This document shows, piece after piece, positions 11,301 to 18,533 of a stretch of DNA of 64,000 nucleotides. Below the pieces are notes generated by a model. That model did no database searches and was not told the DNA's origin. It was given only the letters and a program-made list of their open reading frames with translations. Source of the DNA: Mariniflexile fucanivorans (GTDB taxonomy: Bacteria; Bacteroidota; Bacteroidia; Flavobacteriales; Flavobacteriaceae). The translations under genes and the position numbers were made by a program. The stretch is taken from positions 496,001-560,000 of the forward strand of contig NZ_SLUP01000003.1 of assembly GCF_004341235.1 (NCBI RefSeq), written 5' to 3'. Every line of letters starts with the position of its first letter. Position 1 is the stretch's first letter.

Positions 11301-14300
11301 TTCTGCAACTGCTTTTAATCAACCTTTAAATAACTGGAATGTCACTTCAGTAGCTACCATGGCAAGCATGTTTTCTGCTGCAACTTCCTTTAACCAAAAT
11401 ATCAATACTTGGAGTGTTACCAACGTTATTGACATGCAAAGAATGTTTTATTATGCTACGGCTTATAATCAACCGCTAGATAATTGGAATGTAGACTCGG
11501 TTGTAAATATGACCAGTATGTTTCAAAGAGCCTCAGTCTTTAATCAGCCTTTAAATACTTGGAATGTAAGTGCTGTGGCAAATATGACTTCCATGTTTGA
11601 GGATGCCATTGTTTTTAATCAACCTTTAAGCAATTGGGATGTGAGTTCGGTAACTTTAATGAGGTCTTTATTTGAAGGAGCAGCGGTTTTCAATCAAAAT
11701 ATTAATGATTGGAATGTTGGTGTTGTAACGACTGTGGAGGAAATGTTTAAAGAAGCGGTGCTTTTTAATGAACCCTTAAATAATTGGAATACAGGTGAAG
11801 TATTAACCATGAAGGAAATGTTCAGCGGTGCATATGTATTTAATCAAAATATTGATTCTTGGAATACATCTTTTGTTACTACCATGGAAGAGATGTTTAA
11901 AGATGCTCGTGCTTATAATGAAACCATGAATTCTTGGAATGTTGCTTCAGTTACTACCACTAAAGGTATGTTTCAAGGTGCTATAGCATTTAATAGCGCT
12001 ATCGATAGCTGGAACGTAAGAAAGATTCTTACTATGGAAAACATGTTTTCTGGCGCTACCAATTTTAACCAAACAGTAAATAACTGGCGTGTTAGCGGTG
12101 TTACAAACATGAATAGTATGCTTAGAAACGCAACCTCTTTTAATCAAACTTTAGACCGTTGGGACATAGGTGCAGTTACCATGCGCTTAATGTTTGATGG
12201 GGCTACAGCATATAACCAATACCTTGGCGATTGGGATATTAGTGGTGTTACCGATATGCGTGATATGCTAGATAAAACGGCACTAACCCGAGAAAATTAT
12301 GACAACACACTTATCGCATGGTCCGAACAAACACTTACACCAGGCGTAACACTTGGTGCTCAAGGTTTACCTTATTGCGATGCTTTAGAAGAACGCCAAT
12401 CGATGATTACAAACTTTGGCTGGACCATTTCTGATGATGTTTTGAATTGCCCAAAACCTGAATGCACTCAATTAACTTCACCTTTAAACAACGCAACAAA
12501 CGTTCCTGTAAACACCAATTTAAACTGGGAACCTGCCTTATTTGCTAGAGGCTATAAACTTACAGTAATTTCAAATCCAGGAAATGTAGTGATTGTAAAT
12601 AATATTACCGTAACCGATACTTCTTATGAGTTTGCATCAAATTTTGCGGGTGGTGAAACAGTACTTGTTACCATCATCCCTTTTAATGATGAAGGAGACG
12701 CGGTTGGCCCATGTACACAAGAAAGCTTTACAATATCGTCAAGTCCAGCAACAGTACCTGATTGTACAACATTAACAGACCCCTTAAATGGCACCATTAA
12801 CGTACCAATAAATACTGATTTATCATGGCAACCCATTTCAAATGCAGATGGTTATCGTTTAACTATAGGCACCTCAACAGGAGGCAATCAAATACTAGAT
12901 AGCGAAAACGTAGGAAATGTTACAACTTACGATTTAACATCAGATTTACCTGAGAATACCGAATTATTTATCACCGTCATTCCTTATAACGATGAAGGTA
13001 ATGCAACAGGATGTCCCGAAGAACGTTTTACTACTGAAATCATTCCCGTTGCCCCAAATTGCACCAGTCTTACAAGCCCTGTAAATGGTTCAACAAATGT
13101 TGTTGTCGATACCGATTTAAGTTGGAATGCCGTTTCTGGGGCAACTGGCTATATTGTGGTTGTAGGTACAACTCAAGGTGGTATTGAAACCGTTAATAAT
13201 ATAGATGTTTTAAATACCTTAACCTATAATATCCCTGATGATTTATTCCCTAATCGCACTTACTACGTAACCATAATCCCTTATAATGAAGTTGGTGATG
13301 CTGTAGGTTGTACTGAAGAAAGTTTTAGAACAGGAGCTGGTACACTAAGCGATCCACCAGCGTGTACAAATTTAAGCGCTCCTTTAAACAATGCCATAGG
13401 TGTTGCCGCAGACACTAACATTAGTTGGAATGCCGCCAGTAATACTACAGGATATAACTTAACTATTGGAACAAGTGCAGGTGCATCTGATATTTTACCT
13501 ACCACCAATGTTGGAAATTTAACGACTTATAACCCACCAACAAATTTACCAGAAGGCGCAACTATTTTTGTTTCCATTGTTCCTTTTAATGCGTTTGGAA
13601 GCGCAACAGGATGCCCAACAGAGCAATTTACCATAACACCACCACCAGTACCAATCTGCACGTCGCTTATCAGCCCTTTAAACGGCGCTGCAAACCTTCC
13701 GCTAAACACCAATTTGGAATGGACAGCTAGCACTGGTGCCAATGGATATAAACTAACGGTTAATGCTAGTAGTAGTACCGCCAATAATTTAACCAATTTC
13801 AACGTTACCTCAGGAACAACTTATAATTTTACGAATAATTTTGAACCAGGAGAAACAGTAACCGTTACCATAACTCCATACAACGCCATAGGTGATGCGG
13901 TTGGTTGTACTTCGGAAAGTTTTACCATACAACCGCTTCCAAATTGCACAAATTTAGTAACTCCTGTTAATGGCTCTATTGATGTTACCACAACAACGGA
14001 TATTGAATGGACGGCTACTGCCAATACCACAGGGTACAGACTAACCGTTTTAGCAAGCAACAGTACGTCCAATAACTTAACCAATTTCAATGTAACTTCT
14101 GGAAATACTTATAATTTTCCGAACAACTTTGAACAAGGAGAAACCGTAACCATAACCATCGTTCCGTATAATTCGGTAGGTGATGCGGTTGGCTGTACTT
14201 CTGAAAGTTTCACCATCAAATCAATTCCTACCTGTACAAACTTAACGTTGCCAACAAATGGCTCTGTTGGTGTCGCCATTAATACGAATATTGAATGGAC

Positions 14301-15672
14301 ATCCATTTTAAATGCCAACGGATACAGATTGAGCGTATCTGCAAGTAATAGTACAGCCAATAACCTGACCAATTTCAACGTGACTTCTGGAAACACCTAC
14401 AGCTTTCCAAGTAATTTTGAACAAGGAGAGACCGTAAACATTACTATCGTACCATATAATGAAGTAGGCAATGCCATAGGGTGTACTTCAGAAAGTTTTA
14501 CAATAAAATCGGTGCCAGTATGTACAAATTTAACTTCACCAGTAAATGGAGATGTTATTGTAGCTGCAAACCAAATAACATGGAATGAAACTCCTGACAC
14601 TAACGGCTACAAACTAACCATAAGAGGAAGCAACACTACCACGAACGATGTAACAGATTTACAAGTAACCGGTACTACCTACACCTTCCCAAACAATTTT
14701 GACCAAGGCGATGTCGTTACTATTACTATTGTGCCGTACAATGAAGTAGGAGATGCTATTGGGTGTACTCCAGAGAACTTCACCATACGTACACTACCAT
14801 CTTGTACTTCCTTGTTAACACCTTCAAACGGGACAACCAACGTGCCCGTAACCAGTAGTATTACATGGAATCCTTCAGCAGATGCCGATGGGTATCGTAT
14901 TGCCGTTGGAACATCTCCTAGTGGAACAGACATTGTGAATAACCAAGACATGCTATCGGCAACCAATTTCACATTTACCGGAAACCTTCCTTCGGAAACC
15001 TTAATTTATGTAAGCATCACACCTTACAACACCTCTGGTGATGCGATTGGATGTGCTTCAGAAAGTTTTGAGACCGAGGTCGTTATTCCCGATTGCACCA
15101 TACTAATAAATCCAACCAACGGTGAAACAGAGGTATCTTTAGATAGTAGCATCTCTTGGGAAGCGGTAGAAAAAACAGATGGCTATCTCTTATCCATTGG
15201 AACCACTCTGGGCGGAACTGATATTTTGGACAATCAGAATATGGGATCAGACTCAAACTACAACCATGATATAGAATTCCCTTTTGGAACGGAAATTTTC
15301 GTGTTAATCACGCCTTACAACAGCAAAGGAAATGCGGTACAGTGTGAGCAACAATCGTTTACAACCTTGGTCCCAGAAGACGATACCAAATACGGTTTCT
15401 CTCCTAACGGCGACGGCATTAATGAATATTGGCACATAGACAACATCCAATATTATCCTAAAAACACGGTAATCATTTACAACAGATGGGGCGATATGGT
15501 ATTCAAAATTGCCGACTATAATAACAATGACAATGTGTTCCGCGGGGAAGCAAACCAAATGACCAAATTGGGTGCAGGCACATTGCCTAGCGGTACTTAC
15601 TTTTTCGATATTCAGATAGAAGGAGAAACAATTCTTAAAAAAACAAAAGGCTTCGTAGTCATAAAGCGTTAA
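8314..15672 (+). CDS. Giant BspA-type repeat adhesin with PKD, Ig/Fn3-like repeats and T9SS type B sorting domain
   Basis: 2452 residues. A signal peptide is followed by a PKD-like domain (~25-100, motif SVDWGDTNTDSN). Block 1 is BspA/DUF285 leucine-rich-like repeats (~116-560, unit pattern WNVSxVTxMxxMFxxAxxFNQPLNN). One Ig/Fn3-like unit follows (~591-690). Then come a second PKD-like domain (~705-770, YNIDWGDG) and a longer second DUF285 block (~790-1365). Ten ~95-residue Ig/Fn3-like repeats begin with CT-x-L-x-x-P-x-N-G and end with the VGCTxESFTI pattern (~1384-2345). The C-terminal T9SS type B sorting domain (CHU_C family) spans ~2360-2452, beginning YGFSPNGDGINEYW. Such proteins are secreted by the type IX system and sit on the cell surface as adhesins. 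The next gene, PorP/SprF-like, starts 1 base after the stop. The long repeat array is prone to copy-number change. Confidence 0.93.
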   Translation: MIKNTLTLIFICFSYTFFGQAFTATWNTTNISTGSSAANEITIPTNSAYTYNYSVDWGDTNTDSNVTGNITHTYASPGTYTISLTGAFPAIYFNNTGDRNKIIEISSWGTITWQSMENAFYGCENLNFDAIAAPDLSQVTSLENMFKSCTSFNGIVNNWDVSGINNLAGTFDGCSIFNRPLDNWNTISVTSMARTFRNCYYYNEPLDNWNTSSVENMNQLFSGATQFDQNIDNWDVSQVTNMAGTFETALSFTFPLNNWKVDNVTDMSKMFYRCREFNHPLNNWNVSKVTTMREMFYGFLDMPFNQNINNWDVSNVTDMAYMFRRCASFNQPLNNWNVSNVTDMSHMFEGAHTFNQPIEIWNVSSVENMAAMFNGESQNMAFNQPLNNWIVSNVTNMSEMFQSATSFSQPLNNWDVSKVTNMSLMFKNADVFNQPLGTWSVGNVTNFQGMFQLNDIFNQPLNTWNLANATNISSMFASATNFNQPLDNWIVSKVTNMSSAFSGSTSFDQSLGSWNISAVTGMTNMLSNSGMSQANYDATLIAWSAQTVKANVTLGAANLQYCDALNQRQSLITDDGWTITGDSVNCTYVLCTEITMPHASDTATPANSDIRWDPAPNATGYRITIRRENGATNQLIYDNEDVGNVVGVNFTNEFTPGDTVYVTIVPYNNDGPATGCQEISFTVVESWVNSPDAFKLTYDTTLQEGTTTTPINQLLIQTQSGLTYNYNIDWGDGQYDNNVTSNITHTYLTPGTYTVSIIGTFPSPRHNQSSGDAYKLLSIDQWGTHDWKSMNNAFAGCENMEYNATDIPNLTNVTDMSSMFIVCKKFNGNINNWNVSNITNMYGMFGVASIFNQPLNNWDVSNVTNMNFMFSGASEFNQNINTWDVSSVIDLARMFRQATVFNQPLNSWNVTSATDMSEMFSYTDAFNQPLNNWQVQNVLDMEEMFNYAKAFNQNINSWNVLNVLNMSGMFNGATVFNQPLNSWNVGKVTTMASMFSSATAFNQPLNNWNVTSVATMASMFSAATSFNQNINTWSVTNVIDMQRMFYYATAYNQPLDNWNVDSVVNMTSMFQRASVFNQPLNTWNVSAVANMTSMFEDAIVFNQPLSNWDVSSVTLMRSLFEGAAVFNQNINDWNVGVVTTVEEMFKEAVLFNEPLNNWNTGEVLTMKEMFSGAYVFNQNIDSWNTSFVTTMEEMFKDARAYNETMNSWNVASVTTTKGMFQGAIAFNSAIDSWNVRKILTMENMFSGATNFNQTVNNWRVSGVTNMNSMLRNATSFNQTLDRWDIGAVTMRLMFDGATAYNQYLGDWDISGVTDMRDMLDKTALTRENYDNTLIAWSEQTLTPGVTLGAQGLPYCDALEERQSMITNFGWTISDDVLNCPKPECTQLTSPLNNATNVPVNTNLNWEPALFARGYKLTVISNPGNVVIVNNITVTDTSYEFASNFAGGETVLVTIIPFNDEGDAVGPCTQESFTISSSPATVPDCTTLTDPLNGTINVPINTDLSWQPISNADGYRLTIGTSTGGNQILDSENVGNVTTYDLTSDLPENTELFITVIPYNDEGNATGCPEERFTTEIIPVAPNCTSLTSPVNGSTNVVVDTDLSWNAVSGATGYIVVVGTTQGGIETVNNIDVLNTLTYNIPDDLFPNRTYYVTIIPYNEVGDAVGCTEESFRTGAGTLSDPPACTNLSAPLNNAIGVAADTNISWNAASNTTGYNLTIGTSAGASDILPTTNVGNLTTYNPPTNLPEGATIFVSIVPFNAFGSATGCPTEQFTITPPPVPICTSLISPLNGAANLPLNTNLEWTASTGANGYKLTVNASSSTANNLTNFNVTSGTTYNFTNNFEPGETVTVTITPYNAIGDAVGCTSESFTIQPLPNCTNLVTPVNGSIDVTTTTDIEWTATANTTGYRLTVLASNSTSNNLTNFNVTSGNTYNFPNNFEQGETVTITIVPYNSVGDAVGCTSESFTIKSIPTCTNLTLPTNGSVGVAINTNIEWTSILNANGYRLSVSASNSTANNLTNFNVTSGNTYSFPSNFEQGETVNITIVPYNEVGNAIGCTSESFTIKSVPVCTNLTSPVNGDVIVAANQITWNETPDTNGYKLTIRGSNTTTNDVTDLQVTGTTYTFPNNFDQGDVVTITIVPYNEVGDAIGCTPENFTIRTLPSCTSLLTPSNGTTNVPVTSSITWNPSADADGYRIAVGTSPSGTDIVNNQDMLSATNFTFTGNLPSETLIYVSITPYNTSGDAIGCASESFETEVVIPDCTILINPTNGETEVSLDSSISWEAVEKTDGYLLSIGTTLGGTDILDNQNMGSDSNYNHDIEFPFGTEIFVLITPYNSKGNAVQCEQQSFTTLVPEDDTKYGFSPNGDGINEYWHIDNIQYYPKNTVIIYNRWGDMVFKIADYNNNDNVFRGEANQMTKLGAGTLPSGTYFFDIQIEGETILKKTKGFVVIKR

Positions 15673-15673
15673 A

Positions 15674-16609
15674 ATGATGAAAGAAAATAATTCACGTACC
15701 ATATTAGTTTGTTTAACGCTCATTTTTGTTCTAATTGTAATTAAAACACAAGCACAACAAACACCTGCATTTTCAGAGTATAATTACAATCCGTTCATCC
15801 TAAATGCGGCATATGCTGGCTTAACCGAAAATACCGAAATATCCATAGCAAATTCGGGTCATTTTAACTCTTTTGAAGGCAGCCCAAAAAGCTTCTCCTT
15901 TAGTGGGCATGGGCAATTAAACCGAGGAAAAATGGGTGTTGGAGCCGGTATCATCCGAGATGAAATTGGTGTCACAACTTCAACATCTGCATTTGCAGCT
16001 TATTCCTATAAAATATTTTTTGATTTTGAAAACCACAGACCAAATTGGCAGATATATAGCCCAGGCGTTATTTCCTTCGGAATTACCGCTGGCATTCAAC
16101 AATTTCAAGATAATTTATTAGAATTAGGTATTGTTGATGACCCTAAATTTGCCGAAAACATTAATGCCACCATTCCAACTATTGGGCTTGGTTTCTTATT
16201 CAATCATGCATCCTTCTACGCAGGTGTTTCGGCTCCCAATGTATTAGGAGATGCGTTGGCAACCGACGATAATTTACATTTAGAAAACCCCGTTTATGGC
16301 TATTTTGGCTATCGTTTTTTCAATAACAGATTTGAAAATTTAACGATTAAACCTAACGTCCTTATTAAACATGAAAATGGTGCACCTCTGCAAGTCGATA
16401 TGAATATTGCCGTAAGTTTCAGAAATAAATTTGAAGTTGGCGCAGGCTACAGAACAAGTTCTTCGGTGAATCTATTAGCAGGTATTTACCTATTAAATAA
16501 CCTTCGATTTATATACAACTATAATGTAGCAATGAATAATTCGCCTTTAGGAAATACACATGGTTTTATTTTAAGTTGCCAGTTTGGTAAAGGTTACAGC
16601 ATCGATTAA
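15674..16609 (+). CDS. PorP/SprF family type IX secretion membrane protein
   Basis: 311 residues. The N-terminal signal segment is followed by the family hallmark QQTPAFSEYNYNPFILNAAY, in which mature proteins begin near a Q-x-P-x-(Y/F)-S-x-Y motif and the P-F/L-x-N-x-A box. The rest is strands of an outer-membrane barrel (SFSFSGHGQL, GVGAGIIRDEIGV, NVLIKHENG), and the C-terminus is GFILSCQFGKGY. PorP/SprF paralogues are typically encoded directly after one type B T9SS adhesin and are thought to help its secretion or surface attachment. That is exactly the arrangement here (1-base gap). It is therefore most likely a dedicated partner of the giant adhesin and not the core gliding-motility SprF. 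Two ATGs in tandem leave the exact start uncertain by one codon. Confidence 0.93.
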   Translation: MMKENNSRTILVCLTLIFVLIVIKTQAQQTPAFSEYNYNPFILNAAYAGLTENTEISIANSGHFNSFEGSPKSFSFSGHGQLNRGKMGVGAGIIRDEIGVTTSTSAFAAYSYKIFFDFENHRPNWQIYSPGVISFGITAGIQQFQDNLLELGIVDDPKFAENINATIPTIGLGFLFNHASFYAGVSAPNVLGDALATDDNLHLENPVYGYFGYRFFNNRFENLTIKPNVLIKHENGAPLQVDMNIAVSFRNKFEVGAGYRTSSSVNLLAGIYLLNNLRFIYNYNVAMNNSPLGNTHGFILSCQFGKGYSID

Positions 16610-16694
16610 ACAGATAATTTAAAAAACCGCTAATTAAACTTTAAGTTTTTTAACAATTTGATAAAATAAAAAAGCATCTTACATAAAATAGTGA

Positions 16695-16721
16695 TTTGCA
16701 CATATATTCTACATATATTTG
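16695..16721 (+). promoter_or_regulatory. Promoter of the gat operon
   Basis: TTTG at 16695-16698 and an exact TAnnTTTG -7 box, TATATTTG, at 16714-16721. The 15-base spacing is a little short of the usual. Transcription would start around 16727, only about 12 bases before the leader-peptide ATG, as expected for an attenuation leader. Confidence 0.6.
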
Positions 16722-16738
16722 AGGCAGAATATTTAGCA

Positions 16739-16783
16739 ATGATAAATAATAACAATAATAATTTCAATAATCCTAATTTTTAG
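16739..16783 (+). CDS. Asn-rich leader peptide of the gat operon
   Basis: A 14-codon open frame, MINNNNNNFNNPNF, then TAG. Nine of 14 residues are asparagine: six consecutive codons (16745-16762) plus positions 10, 11 and 13. It starts just after the predicted promoter and stops 3 bases before a segment able to form an antiterminator. The operon it precedes encodes the tRNA amidotransferase and an AspRS, the machinery that makes Asn-tRNA(Asn). The composition and position fit a ribosome-stalling sensor of charged Asn-tRNA, analogous in logic to the His or Trp leader peptides. No Shine-Dalgarno is evident, which is normal for Flavobacteria. I see no sign that the peptide has any other function. 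Confidence 0.75.
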   Translation: MINNNNNNFNNPNF

Positions 16784-16843
16784 GACAGGAAGGTTGTTGT
16801 TTAAAAATATATAAAGCCTTCCTAAAACGGGAAGGCTTTTTTT
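16784..16843 (+). promoter_or_regulatory. Attenuator: mutually exclusive antiterminator and terminator hairpins
   Basis: Three complementary segments are visible. Segment 2 is AGGAAGG at 16787-16793, segment 3 is CCTTCCT at 16817-16823, and segment 4 is GGAAGG at 16830-16835. Segments 2+3 pair over 7 Watson-Crick bases plus a G-U and an A-U, forming an antiterminator. Segments 3+4, extended to 10 pairs, form the terminator with T7. A ribosome terminating at the leader stop (16783) would cover segment 2 and favour termination. One stalled at the Asn codons would leave segment 2 free and favour read-through. Confidence 0.72.
16813..16843 (+). terminator. Intrinsic terminator within the gat leader
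   Basis: AAAGCCTTCC, a 7-base loop, GGAAGGCTTT and a run of seven T residues: 10 perfect pairs. It lies 17 bases before the ATG of the first structural gene of the operon it would control and about 200 bases after the PorP/SprF-like gene. Confidence 0.9.
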
Positions 16844-16860
16844 AATTTAAAATGTAAGAG

Positions 16861-17130
16861 ATGAGTAAAATTATGACAGTCGACATCTTGTCGAGTATTA
16901 AAGGAGCACAACCCAGTGAGGCGGTGAACAAATTATTTGATGTGATCAAAAATGCACAACCTACAAATAATAACTCTTTTAATAATAATCATAATAATGG
17001 CGTGTCGCTAAACGATTTAAGAGACGATGTAGTGATTGAAAGTTCTGCTATGGAAAAACAAATCATTATCGAAAATTTTCCAAAATCAAAGAATGGGTAT
17101 TTGGTAGTTTCTAAAGTTATAGAAGAATAA
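16861..17130 (+). CDS. Degenerate GatC-like subunit with Asn-rich insert
   Basis: 89 residues, the usual GatC length (~95). GatC is the small subunit that wraps round GatA and stabilises the GatCAB amidotransferase. The C-terminal half matches GatC by eye: LRDDV (53-57) aligns with the usual LReDxV, and the closing ENFPKSKNGYLVVSKVIE (71-88) aligns with the NAPxxxxGyfxVPKVIE signature. The N-terminal helical half does not resemble GatC. Between the halves is NNNSFNNNHNN (36-46), an asparagine tract echoing the leader peptide. gatA starts 2 bases after the stop. Position in the operon plus the C-terminal signature make GatC the best reading. Loss or replacement of the N-terminal helices is odd, and activity is unproven. 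Confidence 0.7.
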   Translation: MSKIMTVDILSSIKGAQPSEAVNKLFDVIKNAQPTNNNSFNNNHNNGVSLNDLRDDVVIESSAMEKQIIIENFPKSKNGYLVVSKVIEE

Positions 17131-17132
17131 TT

Positions 17133-18533
17133 ATGGACTCTCAAATAAAACAACTTCACCAACAACTGGTGAATAAAGAAATTTCTTGCACAGCTTTAGT
17201 TCAAGAAAAATTAGATGCTTTAAAAGCCAATACCAACAACACTGTAAATTCTTTATTAGATACTTTGGCACTTGAACTAGCCTCAAAAGTTGATGCAAAA
17301 ATCGCAAACGGCGAAAGTATTGGTTTGTTGGAAGGTATTCCATTTGGTATTAAAGATGTGTACATGGTTCAAGGCACTTACACAACAGCCAGCTCCGATT
17401 TACTTAAAAATTACAAATCGGCATACACCGCAACAGCTATTCAAAAATTATTGGATGCGGGTGCTATTCCATTAGTAAAAGAAAATTGCGATAGTTTTGG
17501 TCATGGGTCTTCTAGTGAAAATACCATTTTTGGCGCTGTAAAAAACGCGATTAACCCCCATTTAGTAAGTGGTGGTTCAAGTGGTGGTTCTGCCGTAAAT
17601 GTGGCGAAAGATTACACCGTATTTTCTATTGGTGGTGATACAGGAGGATCTGTCCGTCAACCTGCTGGCTACAACCATGTCTATGGTTTAAAACCAACTT
17701 ACGGGCGTATTTCACGCTACGGATTGATGGCGTATGCTTCATCAACTGACTGTGTGGGTCCTATCGCCAAATCGGTGGAAGATATTCGTATCGTGTTGAA
17801 TATAATGAGTGGCAAGGATTCTAAAGACCAAACCACGTACGCTTCCGCGGAAATTGACGAAACTTCTATTACGAATTCAGAAGGCATTAAAACCATTGGA
17901 TATTTTAAAAATTTCATTGAAAGTGATGCGATTGATCCTAAAATAAAATCTGATTTTTTAGCATCCATTGAAAAAATAAAAGCAAAAGGCATTGAAGTAA
18001 AAGAATTGGATTTCTTTAAGTCTGATATCCTAGTTTCAACCTATTATACCTTAGCAATGGCAGAAACTGCCTCTAACCTATCACGTTTAGATGGTAGTAA
18101 CTACGGTAACAGAATAGACGATAAAAACCTAAAAGAATCATACGCTGTGACACGTTCTGAGAATTTTTCCGAAGAAACAAAACGACGTATTGTGGGTGGA
18201 AACCAAGTATTATCTCAAGGGTTTTCAGATGAAATATATTTAAAAGGTTTAGCACTTCGTGATGCTATTTCAGTAAATTTTGAAAACGATTTTAATGAAG
18301 TCGATATCATTTTATCACCCGTAACACCGAATTCCCCTCCAAAAATTGGCGATAGTTTAAAAGATCCGCACGCCATGTATTTAAGCGATGCATACACCGT
18401 TGGTTTTAGCTTAGGGCAGCTACCAACGTTAACCGTACCACAAGGCACAGAAACTGGCTTACAAATTACAGCCGCAAAAAATAACGACGAACTTGTTTTG
18501 AAGTTTGCTAACTTCTTAAAAGACACATTATAA
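17133..18533 (+). CDS. gatA: Amidase-type subunit of tRNA-dependent amidotransferase (GatA-like)
   Basis: 466 residues. GatA releases ammonia from glutamine for conversion of Asp-tRNA(Asn) to Asn-tRNA(Asn) or Glu-tRNA(Gln) to Gln-tRNA(Gln). The amidase-signature catalytic triad is intact: Lys74 (GIPFGIKDVY), Ser149 (SGGSSGGS, 146-153) and Ser173 (GGDTGGSVRQPA). Spacing of 75 and 24 residues is the same as in characterised GatA. The GLKPTYGRISRYGL segment is also conserved. It follows the GatC-like gene by 2 bases, and its stop overlaps the next start (TAATG at 18531-18535), so translation is coupled. Stand-alone amidase is the alternative, but the operon with GatB makes GatA nearly certain. 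Confidence 0.94.
   Translation: MDSQIKQLHQQLVNKEISCTALVQEKLDALKANTNNTVNSLLDTLALELASKVDAKIANGESIGLLEGIPFGIKDVYMVQGTYTTASSDLLKNYKSAYTATAIQKLLDAGAIPLVKENCDSFGHGSSSENTIFGAVKNAINPHLVSGGSSGGSAVNVAKDYTVFSIGGDTGGSVRQPAGYNHVYGLKPTYGRISRYGLMAYASSTDCVGPIAKSVEDIRIVLNIMSGKDSKDQTTYASAEIDETSITNSEGIKTIGYFKNFIESDAIDPKIKSDFLASIEKIKAKGIEVKELDFFKSDILVSTYYTLAMAETASNLSRLDGSNYGNRIDDKNLKESYAVTRSENFSEETKRRIVGGNQVLSQGFSDEIYLKGLALRDAISVNFENDFNEVDIILSPVTPNSPPKIGDSLKDPHAMYLSDAYTVGFSLGQLPTLTVPQGTETGLQITAAKNNDELVLKFANFLKDTL

Noticed and set aside
8700-12300. Regularly spaced near-identical ~75-base units resembling a CRISPR array
   Set aside because: The units are coding DUF285 repeats in one uninterrupted frame, with no unique spacers and no cas genes.
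8673-15723. Many minus-strand open frames of 60-140 codons opposite the giant adhesin
   Set aside because: They arise from the regular codon pattern of the repeat protein on the plus strand, share its repeats in antisense, and lack promoters or recognisable domains.
17131-18526. Minus-strand open frames opposite gatA
   Set aside because: Antisense shadows of a well-conserved enzyme; no independent support.
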